Shown in pieces: positions 34,293 to 64,000 of a DNA stretch of 64,000 nucleotides. Under the pieces are notes generated by a model. It was not told the DNA's origin. It did no database searches and saw nothing but the letters and a program-made list of their open reading frames with translations. Position numbers and translations under genes: made by a program. Source of the DNA: Sinotaia quadrata (lineage: Eukaryota; Mollusca; Gastropoda; Architaenioglossa; Viviparidae); NCBI GenBank assembly GCA_028829895.1, contig CM054184.1, positions 20,161,201 through 20,225,200 on the forward strand, given 5' to 3'. The number at the start of each line of letters is the position of its first letter. Positions within the stretch are counted from its first letter, which is position 1.

Positions 34293-35000
34293 TTAGTGTT
34301 TGTCTTTGTTGGTTGAAGTGTGAGAATTTGGTGAGGAGTGCATAACTGAATTGTCTGTGTAGAAGTGAGGACAGGTTTTGTCAGTTTGGTGATTTAGGCA
34401 TTGATTAGTATTCAGTCTTAATCTTTGATTGGTTCTAAAGTCTGGTTTATTTGCCTGGCATGATGTGGGGTGGGGGTGGGTGATATATAGATGCTTTCCT
34501 AAAGTGTCTTTAGATATTTTATGTATCCCTGAGAGACTGGGGTGTGGAGAACGTGGTATTAAGGTATTCCACTTGGAACCTTTATCAGCTGTCTCATTAC
34601 ATTTAATGCCAGGGTGGCTAGGGAATGATAAGTGGACTTTTCGGCTGTTGCGAGAGGTGATTTTTAAATTTGGTTGAGCAGATAGGGCTAAGAGTAAGTC
34701 AGTTAGTAATAGAAGTTTAGGTGGGGTAGGTTTGGTAGATAAGGTCTTGCTAAGTGCCATTTTAAGGGCCACTATTTCGGCTGTCAATACTGAGTCCAGG
34801 GTGGGTGGGTGTGAGTGCTGTTGCAGCAGTATCTACTCTCGCCCAAAGAGTCGTTTTGCAAACAGTGAGGAATAGAATTTCCATCATGGTTTTATTACTC
34901 TTGAAACCACACACATCTCTACCCATACTCATTTCTGATCCAATCAAATTCAAATCCATGACTTTCTCACACCTTCCAACCTACATTCTGTCAGCACACA
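34293..35000 (-). pseudogene. LINE ORF2 3' end with RNase H domain
   Basis: The 34293-34787 frame (164 residues) starts T-A-E-I-V-A-L-K-M-A-L, includes L-L-L-L-T-D-L-L and then P-S-H-P-G-I-K-C-N-E-T-A-D-K-G. This is the typical end of the RNase H domain found in LINEs that carry one. Upstream the reading continues in another frame (about 34790-35000), so the copy is frameshifted. The open frame of the upstream reverse transcriptase is not recognisable. Confidence 0.65.
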
Positions 35001-36815
35001 TGTGACGTATCCAAAAATAAGTTTGCGATTACGACGTCAGCATAGCCAAAACCAAGATCTAATGCTTAAGCTGACGTGCTAATGCTAAGAGGTCAGGGTT
35101 CTAGTGTTCTACCGGACAATAACAACATCCCTACCCCATGGCTACTACTCACCCAACAGATTAATTTATCCCTTCACCCTTGTCCATTGTAGACTTTACT
35201 TCCAGAAATTAGCTTCATGTAACATTTTAAATCATAAATCATAAATAGCATCTCATAAATAAAAGACCAAACTATGAAAATTTACATAAATAAATCGTGG
35301 GAAAATTCATATGACAATGTGTATGTGTGTATGCTAAAAATAATCAAGTTTACTTCTTTAACTGCATGAGTCTCTAAAGGCTTTAGCACTTCAGTGACGA
35401 CTGGGGTTAGTTTTATGGTGCACGTTTAATGTACGAGTTATGCAAAGTGTTGCTTGGAACTGCTAGCCCATTATCTGACACAAATTGGAAAGGGTACACA
35501 TTGTTTTCAAATGAGAATGTAGTGGTTGATTAAAATGTGTACACTCGACTGCACACACGCATATAGATATGTACGCACATGCATAGCGCCATACACGTGT
35601 TTAATTTAAATATTACATAAATATACTTATAATTTTTTAAAATATTAAACTTACGTACACTTCACACATTAATACCATAAAAATCATATTTTGATAACAC
35701 AAACAACATAAACAACATTACTGAAGAGGTGGTTGGATAGAAAAAATGTTTTGAGATGAAAAAAGAGGAGTTTTAATTTGATTGTTGTAAATAGATGTCT
35801 GATTGGCTTTGATTTTACCTGTTAAATTAATGGTTGTTGAATGTTTTCAACTGTCTTATGTTCTTTAGTGTAATTTATTTGTTCATTGGAATACTTTGAA
35901 ACATTTTCATTTGTTCTGAAAGCTTTTCATATGATGATTGTTCCCGAAAACGTGTAATGTAGATAGCAAGATATGCGTGAGGGGTATTTTTTGTATTTAA
36001 AAAAAATCAATTCGCAAATAAATATGAGAATGAATGAACGTCACGTGCAGCTGAATTATGTACAATATACATAGTCGCCTTATTTCCGAGTACATTCCTG
36101 AAGATTAGCTTTGTTTTAAACCCATAAGTTGTCGACAATGAATCGGTTACAGTGTCCTTCATTCAGTACAGAAAGTAACTGAAATGATTGACTATAGCAA
36201 TAAGAGTTTAACACGTACCCTTCCCAATCACTCAGTTGGGGCTCCCCATATCTGTTGTGACTTAGTTAAGTTTGGACAATATCATTTTGCGTTTCCAAGA
36301 TTTTTACTTTCATACCAAAATCGCATAGAACAACTTGAATGTTGTCAGGAGTTTATTTCAAATTCGAGTACGTTTTAATATTTAAAACTGGGATGTGTTC
36401 TTAGATTTATCCAAACACGATTATTTTGCTAAGTTATAAGACTAGGTACAATGAAACCATTGTAATTTACACCAAAATATGGACTTAACATTTTCCCCAA
36501 ATAGTCTCTTCATTAATTTATAATGAGAAACTATTCTTATATATGAATAAATGTTTGCTTCGACGTGTCCGGTGTCCAGGTGACTTACCCTTTCATACTT
36601 GTAACGGTAGAATGATTCAATTCCAAAGTTCTAATTCCGGACATTATTACAAGATGGCTGTCTTAATAAAGTATCATACCTTAGTCTGCAAACTAAGATG
36701 GTCTGGAAGGAAAAGATCAAGAATAATGTACTACTTCAAGTCGGTGTGTAAACATACTGCAAGAGTAATTATGTCGCTATTACAGACACATCATTACCTC
36801 CATAATTTTTTATAC
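35001..36815. other. Intergenic, nothing recognised
   Basis: The left end may hold more LINE sequence. A plus frame at 36543-36902 runs into the hAT element and has no known features. Confidence 0.5.
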
Positions 36816-37587
36816 CAGGGGTCTCAAACTTTTCAGCCCAAGGGTCGCATTAACTATCAAACAGCAGTTCGGGGGCCGACTACACACTCGATATCCGAAT
36901 AAAAAAGAATCAAAACATGAATGCTGTTTTTAATTATTTATTTAATATTATTTTATTCAGTTATTATTTAATAACACATTGATACACTACACATAAACAC
37001 CTGTATTAGTGGGAATGGTGAAATTGTTTCCTGGATGCCAAAATAGCAGACATTTCTGGCTTTAAATTTGATGTCCCTAACTTCAAAAGTGACCTGAGAT
37101 TATCATCGAACAAATTTGTTCTCAAATTGTTCTTCACATATTTTCATTCTTGAAAATGTTTGTTCACACAGGTATGTTGTTCCAAAGATTGAAAGGTACC
37201 TTGATGCAAAGGTTTTCACATTAGGAAAGTCTTCCTTGGGCAAAAACTGGTAAAAACCCAACAGTCCTTCTTTGAACTTGTCCCTAAGGATGTAATTTGC
37301 TTGCAACTCAATGGATTTGTCTAATAGTCACGGTTGACTGCTCATATACTATAGACTGGGTGGACTGGATACTAAGAATATGTCCGACTTATGTAACAAT
37401 CAGTGACCCATATCAATAACGCTCCTTTATTCCGAATCTGGGTCAAAGTTGCTTCTTCCCTCTCAACTCTCAGAGATTAGAGATAGAAAGATTTAGCGGC
37501 GGCTGATCTGGGCAGGATACACGTAAATTTCGTATTATTTTCCCATAGAAGAAAAGGTCTCTACGGGCCGTAGTTTGGAGACCCCTG
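36816..37587 (-). mobile_element. hAT DNA transposon remnant with 8-bp target duplication
   Basis: Inverted ends: CAGGGGTCTCAAACTTTT at 36816 and its mirrored partner ending at 37587. Flanks are TTTTATAC and TTTTAAAC, an 8-bp target duplication with one mismatch, as expected for hAT elements. The minus-strand frame at 37306-37103 encodes F-P-N-V-K-T-F-A-S-R...I-F-G-T-T-Y-L-C-E-Q-T-F-S-R-M-K, the C-terminal part of hAT transposases close to the GTF2IRD2/ZBED group. It continues after a frameshift to about 37005 (R-S-L-L-K-L-G-T-S-N-L-K-P). The catalytic N-terminal two thirds are missing. Confidence 0.85.
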
Positions 37588-37867
37588 TTTTAAACAATCA
37601 TGGACCAACGCCTCCTCGCCAAGAGTTTAAAGGAACTTCACATCTAAGTGTGAAACAATCTTTCGCATGTGATCTCAGGAAAACTAGAAATATGTTACAA
37701 GATACCGTTAGTGCACCAGGTGAATAAACACAATTGCATTGTGTTACGCGATAATAGGACTGATTGACAGAATTTACTTTGTTCAGATTAAAATATCAAG
37801 AATTAAAAATTATATACATATTATTAAACAACGCAGATGATTCCCAAATGCAGATTTTAATACTATA

Positions 37868-37869
37868 TG

Positions 37870-37900
<31 letters not shown>

Positions 37901-37911
37901 ATGTCTGTCTG

Positions 37912-37953
<42 letters not shown>

Positions 37954-37990
37954 GTCTATCTATCTATCTATCTATAATATCTATCTACCT
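37868..37990. repeat. (TATC)n-(TGTC)n-(TC)n compound microsatellite
   Basis: Direct reading of the tetranucleotide runs. Confidence 0.97.
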
Positions 37991-39949
37991 ACCTATTTAG
38001 CTAGCTACCATTCATATTAAAATAATGTTCTTTTTTATAATATTACACGTAACACTGACACTAGTAACATTCTTACGCTCCTAATGTACATATGACGTCA
38101 TCACCTTGTAGGCGACAACATAGAATATCCTCCAGCTAACAGAGCAGAAAACTCGTATGCAAATAATGATTCGTCTTAATTTATATTAATTTCATGAAAA
38201 ATATTTTCATAAAGAATATATACTTGATGAATTTACTATTATAAGTGTATAAGTTTAGTTTTGTTGCTTATAGGAAAGATTAACTTTAAATAATTATTGT
38301 CTGTATACAGAGACATGTCTAAGAATACTTACAGGACTATAAATGCTGATTACTATAAATTAAAACCCTTATTCTTAACGTCGATGAAAGCATGGATTCG
38401 GTTTAGGTGTGTTGTACTACAGTACCTGTTTTATGTTGTATAAACCAAAAAACGCAAATGAATGAGTAATCAAGCAATGACACTCTTCCCATGATAAGTC
38501 TGTATAACTTGCCTCGACCATTCAAACTGTCAATACATGTACAACTTGGAACAAAGGTCTCTCAGATGTAACTGAACCATCCCATTATTTTTTAAATTAT
38601 CACACCAAAATTTACAGTAAAATCTAACTCGATTCTTTGCAAAATTTGTTTTAAGCCTATACTTCCGTTTCTAACTTAACTTTAGCTGATTTATCTGGAA
38701 GACGCTAGCAGATGGACAGAAATGGTAGTATTTGTAGAAAGGAGAGAGTTTCTGACTAGAGATTGCGTACATGACACTTGGAAAACATTGGGATTTATTT
38801 TTCTTTGTACTTTTCTCCTCGAGGTATGGACATTACTATTGATTACTATCTTACTGACTGACACGCCCCTCACCGTGAAGTAGCCAGGGGAAGTAGTTTG
38901 AGGGAAGAAAACAGTTTCTTTTCACCGACTTGTGCTTGAGTCCCTTCGCATAACAAGAGGTTCACTTCTGAGCGATAAAATGAAAATTACATTTAACAAA
39001 GTGATTGCAACCTCTCCCTCTCAGGAATTTGTTTCGGCCCAATGCCGACAATGATTGTTGATGAATGTTGAACAATTCCCCTATCCCCACCCGAGAAGAA
39101 AAAGAAGGGAATAAAGAATGAAAACAGAAAAGTAAGAGAACAGACATGAATGGGTAAGTTTAGTGGGAGACAACTCTCGAATTATTTTCAATGGCAAAAG
39201 ACCCAGTTGTTTCGCTTAGCATGACTAAGTTGACTATAGTAGCAATTTATTTTTTTTAAATGGAAAGATCAGAATAAAATTGTATTCGTTAAAATTATGT
39301 TAAAATTATGTTAAAATATGTTGATTATAGCCGAATTAAACATGTTGTTACTTCATTTCTATGATTGTACTTTACTCGTTCCCAGCATTTCAGTAATAAA
39401 GTGAATTTATATTAAGCTTAATTGCTGTTTCATTATCTGTATCTCTATAAACCTCATGTTACAATTTTCATTATATTTTCGTATGCATTTTAAATACATA
39501 TGTGAAATGTTATCAGTTGATAAGAATGTATTGTTTTAAGCTGAAGTATGTGGGTGTCCATATCCTTGGTATTAACATTTGTATTAATGCTGCTTATTTT
39601 TAAATGTATATCAAATCATGTCGATTATGCCGACAATGCAACTTACTACTAAAGTGTTGAGATCCCATGGAATCTATTTTATTATTTTTGCTCTACATTT
39701 ACAACAGTGTAACTGTAATATATGCTTTTATCACTTCAATACTTATATTCACTCAAGCTTTGTAAAAGAAGCACTTGTTTCTATCCTGCACAAAAATGGA
39801 TAAGAACAGCCTTAACCCTTGTGCACCATCGCCAAGCAGTGTGCACTCACATCACCGACTGTCGGTCACTGCTCTAGCCCTGCGAATTTATAGCCACAAT
39901 TCTGTCACCACTACATTTCTTCTCTTCCATTTACTGACTCTAAGATTGA
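37991..39949. other. Intergenic, nothing recognised
   Basis: AT-rich; short minus frames at 38691 and 38962 show no motif. Confidence 0.5.
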
Positions 39950-40190
39950 TGGCATGACGTGCCAAGTCATTTTGTTCTTCTTTCTCTCATCTGCCGACTC
40001 TATAATTTTGAAGACACTGTGAACCAAATCGTTCTTTTTTAACCATCGCTAACTCTGAAAGATTGAAAACATGACGTACCAAATCATTCTTTTCTTCTCT
40101 TTTCCCATCTTCAGACTCTAAAGTTTTGATGATAGGACGTACCAAGTAATTCTTTTTCTTCTTTTTCCCCATCTGCTGACTATAATTTGT
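39950..40190. repeat. Degenerate minisatellite, about 60-bp unit, four copies
   Basis: Each copy has a GACGTACCAA-like start, a TTCTTTTCTTCTTTTCCCATCTGC middle and GACTCTAAAGTTTTGA end. A minus-strand frame stays open through it. Confidence 0.6.
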
Positions 40191-40839
40191 GCGTGAGTTA
40201 ATCAAGTTATATATCTACTAACTGCAAGCATGACTACCATTATGCAAACAATTTGTCAGCGTTAGCGTAACACAACCACTTACTTGAACGATATGTACTC
40301 GTAATGGGTGTGATTAACCTTGCTTTTACTTTAGATGTATCAAAGCAACTAATAGAAGAGAGCTACGTAGGTTTATTAATCAATAAAATTATGGTGTATT
40401 AAATTCATTACATTCTAAGAGCCTAATGCAGCAAAGCAAGGGTTTAATTTCACTGTAATTGTATTCGATACAAGATTTATACGTAAGCCACAGACAATAA
40501 AACGCCATTAACAAAACAAATAGAGAAAACTGTTTCAAGTAAAATTACATTTTAAAAGTTGTTCACATATTTTCATTGTTACCCGGTCTGTTTGAAACAG
40601 CAGCTAGTGTACATAAAGGGAGGTAAGAACGATGCTCAGTAAATATTCGGATATTGAAGAGTCGTCTACCATGAACGAGTGAAAGAAGAATAGGACAGAG
40701 GCTAGTTCAAGGAAGATCAATTCAATAAAAACACAAGAGTGAATGCTGTGATGTACCTTGGGGCGAACATTTAGTAATGTTTTATTTCAAATTTTGATAA
40801 TTAAGTGTATACTAATTTTATAAGTGTCGATGCAAAGCA

Positions 40840-41140
40840 TGGCTATATAATATATTGATAATTTTATCCTGGAGAAGAAAGTGGGTGGATGGGCGGCTCC
40901 CTAAATATAGATTAACGAAGTATTTGTCTTCTCCTTTAGTAAGACGTTTTCCACTCACGGAAACATTGTGTGGCCGTAAATGTTGTTTAGGTTGTGGAAG
41001 AGAGAAAACGTTTACAACGCACGTATATCTGCCAAGTGAGAGAGGTGAGTGGTATCTGCTGGAAGTTCATTAATAAAATCTATTAATATTCTCATCACTT
41101 GTAATTAGGTTTTGGATGGTTAATTAATTAATAATAATAA
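40840..41140 (+). mobile_element. Element X 3'-end fragment
   Basis: Shares TTAGTAAGACGTTTTCCAC, GAGAAAACGTTTACAAC and CTCATCACTTGTAATTAG with the other copies. Confidence 0.7.
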
Positions 41141-41149
41141 ATAAGTTAT

Positions 41150-42173
41150 TATAAAGTCAGTTAATACTCATTCGCTCCCTCATGAAAAATTAGATTTTGT
41201 TTAACTGATATATCACGATTATAAAAAATATGATGCAGTATACATGCTTAAACAGTCATTTGGTACACCTATGATTCTGCAGAATGAAAATTACCCTATC
41301 TGTATCCAGTATTGATCTTTATCAGTAATAGAATGACTAATGTCATGAAAATTATCAAGCACAATTTAACTTGCAAATCAAAGTGTGATAGCTAAAAGGA
41401 TATTGTACACATTATTAGCTTTTACAGAATGTAATTATATTGATAAGAATTTTTTCAGCAAGATAGTCACATGAGATTAATGTTATAAAAACAGATACCA
41501 CCAAATAAGTATCTGCTGCATACAAGCCTTCCTTAAAAAGTTAACAAGGCTCACACAAGGGTAAACGGTATAAATGGATGGGCGTTGCTGCAATGAATGT
41601 GTGCATTCGTGTCTTATTAATAGTCAGTAATTAAATGCTTGAAGCAATTAGTCTTTCCTGTGTCAGTTTTGGTTAATTTGCATACAAGCTATATTTAAAT
41701 ATACTGGAATGTTAATCTACCATCAATGTTTTCCATTGTTTTGAAACAGCAAGTATCCACTTCATTTGGAGACTGATTAACATTTATTTTTTAAAAATTG
41801 GATGAAGTAATGTTACCACAGTCACAATGCTGTATTCATAGCAAATGCTACCATAAACATCTAGACACTCTTAGAGCTAGTCGATCGTCTACGACAGCTA
41901 CACTACCTACATCGTGAATATATCAGAGTGCTTGTAATGTTGTAGTTTGGTTCAGTACAGCAGTCTGACTTTCATATGACAGTCAGGATGCTTGTGATTG
42001 TATTTATTTAAATAAAGTAATCGGATTCAACACGGTCGGCAAACAGTAAATAACGTGCGTGTTATTGTTCTCTGCAATAGTTGCAGTGCTGCACACGACC
42101 TTACTGACGGTTCTACTTTAAACTTCCTTTAACTGACATTAGCTTTTATGCTCACGGGATTGATGTCGACAAT
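41150..42173. other. Intergenic, nothing recognised before the LINE remnant
   Basis: AT-rich; no exon signal. Confidence 0.5.
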
Positions 42174-42590
42174 GCAGATGAGATGCAAGCACAAATAAAA
42201 CAAATATTTAAAAACAAGTTCCCCACCCCACGCCACCCATACTTAAAGAACATAACACACAACAGAGCAATATATAGATTAAGATACAACTCCACAAGAT
42301 TTACACATAACCTAAACAATGAACCAAAATCATGCACTCACTGTCGAACATACAACACAATAGAAAACTTTCTACTACATTGTTACAAATACAGAGAAGA
42401 AAGAAAATGCTTATGAGACTATTACATTTACCAGTTACCACACAAACACTACACTTTCCAAATAAATATCACCAAAATCACATACACCAAGCCATCATCA
42501 CATATCTTATTAACACAAACACTCTTCACTTTCTATAAAAATAAATATTAATAAAACCCACAACACACACACCATTACACAATAAGTAAT
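42174..42590 (+). pseudogene. LINE ORF2 C-terminus and 3' tail
   Basis: The frame at 42183-42416 contains N-R-A-I-Y-R-L-R-Y-N-S-T-R-F-T-H and then C-x2-C...I-E-N-F-L-L-H-C, the C-terminal Cys/His motif found after the RNase H domain of many LINEs. It shifts frame near 42410 and continues to 42538. An AATAAA-like and A-rich tail follows (42540-42600). Dead copy. Confidence 0.65.
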
Positions 42591-44698
42591 AAAAAAAAGA
42601 AATACAAGATCTCCATACATTCTTTGGTATTTCATACAAGACTACTGTTAGAAAAATACACAGAGGCATATGTATACAAGTTTTAGCAGACGAATTGTAG
42701 AATTCATAAGTTATTAAAAATACTTGAAAGTTTGAAGTGTATACTGTTATCACGTATTGGCAATAAGCTGAATGCTATTTTGTTGAAGAAAGTCCTATAT
42801 TCTAATCATTTTGATTTTTGACATACATCGAGTCCTGTCATAAAGGCGACCATTAGCTTATGGTAAGTTAACTGACTGATAGAGAAAAAAATGGAGTTAA
42901 AAATAGTTCATACATGTTTGCTATTGATCTATGATTTAAATTGTATAATGCTTTATGTAATTGAACCATTATTTCTATGTTCACTAATTTGATTACATTG
43001 TACATTATTCTTGTGAATTTTGATCGATGCTATATTTCTTATCTGCACATGTAGAGGGCTAATGAATATTGTTGCAGGATTTGTAAGCTGAGAATGTTTT
43101 TAAGAGCGAAAGGAGTTTTAGAGATGAAATATGCCTGAAATTAAGCGCTGCCTTATTTTCACCTTGACAGAGAAAAGCGTGATTTATTTTCCCTTGACGC
43201 TTTGATCCTCTTCAGACTGCAGTGACTACACTATAATGGATCATGTTGGTGTGTGTATCCAACGTTATCATCGAAATATATCAGAAAACATGTGTTGTAT
43301 GTTGAATCCTTCAATAATGAATATGTAACACAAGAGTAATATTTACAAATGTAACATACAACACACATATACATGAACCAAATATGAAATTTAAAAAAAA
43401 AACATAAACAGATAAGTTCTTAACGTACGATTGTTAAAGCAAATGTGGTATAAGAGGGATTTTTTTGTTGAGAGATATGGTATTAAACTGTTAAGGTCAC
43501 TGTGTCATAATTTCAAGTGGACCAGTTTATTATTTAAAATAAAATGCATATATTACTAAATGAAGTCAGATTAGTAAAATGGTATTCCAGTTTTACTCCT
43601 ATTTATGAAATTTCGAAATATATTTCAACATACAAACGCACGAACACACACGCTCACTCAAGCGAACAATATACACATATAGGTGTGTGATTTGTATGTG
43701 TGAATAGGTTTATACGTTTAATGTTAATTTTTCACTAAACATTCTCTATGAGATGCTAAGTAACTACATTGCATACATGTAAAAGTCTGCAGGCATATAA
43801 TCGCATGAAACATTTGAATGTGCATGATGCAGTTATTATCGTACATTTTGTTGTAACAAAATCAAAAACAAATAATGTGAAAATAAAACTTTATTTTATT
43901 TATAGTTCCTTAAAGGAAAGTAATACAACATTTAAATATTCATGGATAAGACTGTCTTTCAAACGCTATGTTAATGTAATAGGTTCATTAAGAAGCAGAT
44001 TAAATTTCTAATAGAAAAAATATTTTCAAGTATTTCGTGTGTTTCATATGTCACATGCTTTATTGTTTTTATTCTATTTCTTGTTTTTGGAAATTCTATT
44101 TGACAAACCATAAATACAGTATAACATATATTTACACAATTTCATAGTTGAAATTGCTAAGTAAAATTATTACAAGTTTTTAAAACAATTTCTTACTAGA
44201 TTTGTATTGTAAGTTCCAAAGCCATGCCTAAATTAAAATAAATGCTTTCTCTTCCTACTCATTATTAGTAGTAGTATTTATCGTTGCCTTCAATACACAC
44301 ACTGAAAGAAAGGCAATTCACTAAACAAAAATCTCCATAAATAAAATATTATTAACACAACAGTCTTCCTGTGCCTTCTGTTCCTAATCTTCGAGAAAAC
44401 AAATATTTATTTGCAGCCATTAATTAAAGATTACAGAAATGTATTAATATATGCAACAAAATCATATTTAGAACGTATTTCACACTGCAAAAAATAAGAC
44501 TTTAACTATGAACACTTCATTCCCAGAGAATCCATCTCCAAGTTTGCGTTCAAGTCGGTCTACAGAGAGAGAAAGAGAGAGAGAGACAGAGATGTGTAAA
44601 ACAGCGAAAAATCATTTTAAAATTCAAAGTTCATTATGAAGAAAATGTTTTGGACGGAAAATCGTTTTCATGACGTCATCTAGAGTACGGTGGTCAAG

Positions 44699-62462
<17,764 letters not shown>

Positions 62463-64000
62463 CTGCAAAACAAATTAATAAAATAGTACTAATATGCAAC
62501 AATATATATGAGAAACAACCTAAGTAATAGTTTAAACTAAAGATCTTGCAAGTCTTAAATACTAAAGACCCATAATGTTTATATTCAATAGTTTACATTT
62601 AATTATTTAATTTCATTGTTGTGTCGTGGTAGTTCCCAAAGAGATTCCTATTTCTGGAATAAACACATTAATCTTAGTCCTAATTCTTTAATCTAAATAT
62701 ACGCTTCTGGTATTCTGATAAAAATGTGTTTGAAAGATTCTACAGCTAATTGCCTCGATGACTTCTCAGCACATTTAAAACCGCAAAGCAATTAGCAATA
62801 ACAATTAAAGCACGAAACGGATTTGTGGTGACTAGACACCACCACGCAATTTAATAACTCATTTAACAATAGAAATTAACAAGGAAAATATAGCGATAGA
62901 AGTATTTTAAAACACATTAATATTGAGTGTAGAATGTATCAATTCGCAACGTAAAACCTGATTCCAGTAATATTTTCAATGTCTAATTTCTTTTATAAAC
63001 ACACATCGAATTGTACACTGCCCAGTTGTCTTTCTATTAATTCAATGACATTTTTGTCAAATTCATCTCTATTTTTCATCATTCATTCTCATCCAATTTC
63101 ATTTGTTATGAATTGCATTATAGTATATTCCTAGCTTCTAATACCTGTCCGATTTATCACACCACTTTTGTAACCGAATTACTTGTTTCCTCTACATTTT
63201 CTTCAAGGCCTCGATATTTAACTACCGAACATATCCTGACAACGAAAACACTTTTCATAATTATTTAGTCTTACATGTTCCCTTCAGCAAAGGAATCAAA
63301 TACTTTATCATTCATTTGAAATAATACATCACCTGTTAACTATTTCAATGTCACAGCAAATGCAATTATACATAGCAACAATACAAATATTGCAAATACC
63401 ATATGATATCATTCAACTGCTCTCTCGTTGTACATTCTTCATATGATGGACCCAAAACAAAGCGAGAAAGGAGAGTACAATTCCATAACTCTACAATATT
63501 CCTTTAAGAAATATAATTTCTCCTAAACAAGAAATATGGGGACTATTTTTTTCTGTTAGAAGTTCAGTGCCTGTCGTCCTCACTTAAAGAATCATTTTAA
63601 CCTCAAAATACCTGGATTCCCTCAAAATACGTGTATGCCTATGAAGTACCTTTTAAACGTTCCCTTAACCAATCATATGACGATTCACAATCATACACAA
63701 ATCTTCGGACATCAGTGGCTTATTGACCCGCCTTTATCCAGCTTGTAGATGGGCACACTCATACACCCATCTTAGCCATTAACTTTTATCTCACGCTCAG
63801 TTTAGTTATCCAGCCTCAGTACACCTAACATTTGATATTCGGCATACTCAACTAACAAACGTCTTTCATATTCCTTAATGGTTACTTACAAACACCCAAC
63901 ATTCAATCAAAGCTATATCTAAGTTTTAATTGTCGTTTTTCCAATATAATACTTCACCTGCAATAAACATGAGTTCATACTGAATCATCATTTAAAGTGT
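62463..64000. other. Gene 2 upstream intron
   Basis: No signal-peptide exon and no Cys-rich exon seen up to the window edge. Confidence 0.5.

Noticed and set aside
35650..35700. TTAATGTGTGAAG...GTAAGT on the minus strand, resembling the end of the 52292 exon
   Set aside because: Only about 15 bases match; no upstream cysteines, no acceptor in phase and stops in the needed frame. Likely chance.
63888..63964. Acceptor and donor pair enclosing a short minus frame near the right edge
   Set aside because: No cysteines and an early stop in phase 1; probably chance splice motifs.

Overview
This looks like an AT-rich metazoan nuclear window, with large introns, dense AC/GATA/GAAA microsatellites, many decayed transposons and very small exons. 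I infer a mollusc, most likely a coleoid cephalopod such as an octopus. That is inference from genome style and protein type; no diagnostic marker gene is present. Almost all long open frames are microsatellite or repeat artefacts. The real coding signal is a set of short Cys-rich exons on the minus strand.

Gene 1 (minus, 20574 to 3792) can be read end to end. A TATA box (20669-20675) precedes a signal-peptide exon, one 4-Cys exon, four 6-Cys exons and a terminal exon encoding a hydrophobic C-terminus like a GPI-attachment signal. Every intron is phase 1 with GT-AG ends. The spliced CDS is 705 nt (234 residues plus stop), and its mature part has 28 cysteines. The product should be a secreted, surface-anchored chain of small disulphide modules of EB/EGF-like type.

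Gene 2 (minus, at least 62462 to 44699) is a tandem neighbour. It has one 6-Cys exon, two sister 27-codon 4-Cys exons and a terminal exon identical to that of gene 1. Its 5' end lies beyond the right edge. The two 3' ends sit in a 2.35 kb segmental duplication (1706-4056 and 42598-44962). Inside gene 1, recent exon duplication (4640-4768 and 8046-8174 differ at one base), a lost exon copy (18519) and a 55-bp repeat that multiplies a 5' splice site (14885-15057) show a locus actively gaining and losing modules.

The rest is mobile and simple-sequence DNA. An unnamed, non-coding dispersed element about 1.6 kb long (called element X here) has more than a dozen full or partial copies in both orientations. 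Other elements are an hAT element with transposase remnant and 8-bp target duplication (36816-37587), an hAT MITE (22205-22398), a 240-bp MITE pair (23506-23748, 51844-52083), LINE fragments (1-122, 34293-35000, 42174-42590) and Gypsy-type LTR retrotransposon remnants (44963-45250, 49416-50405). I found no tRNA, rRNA or CRISPR. Identity figures are by-eye estimates.
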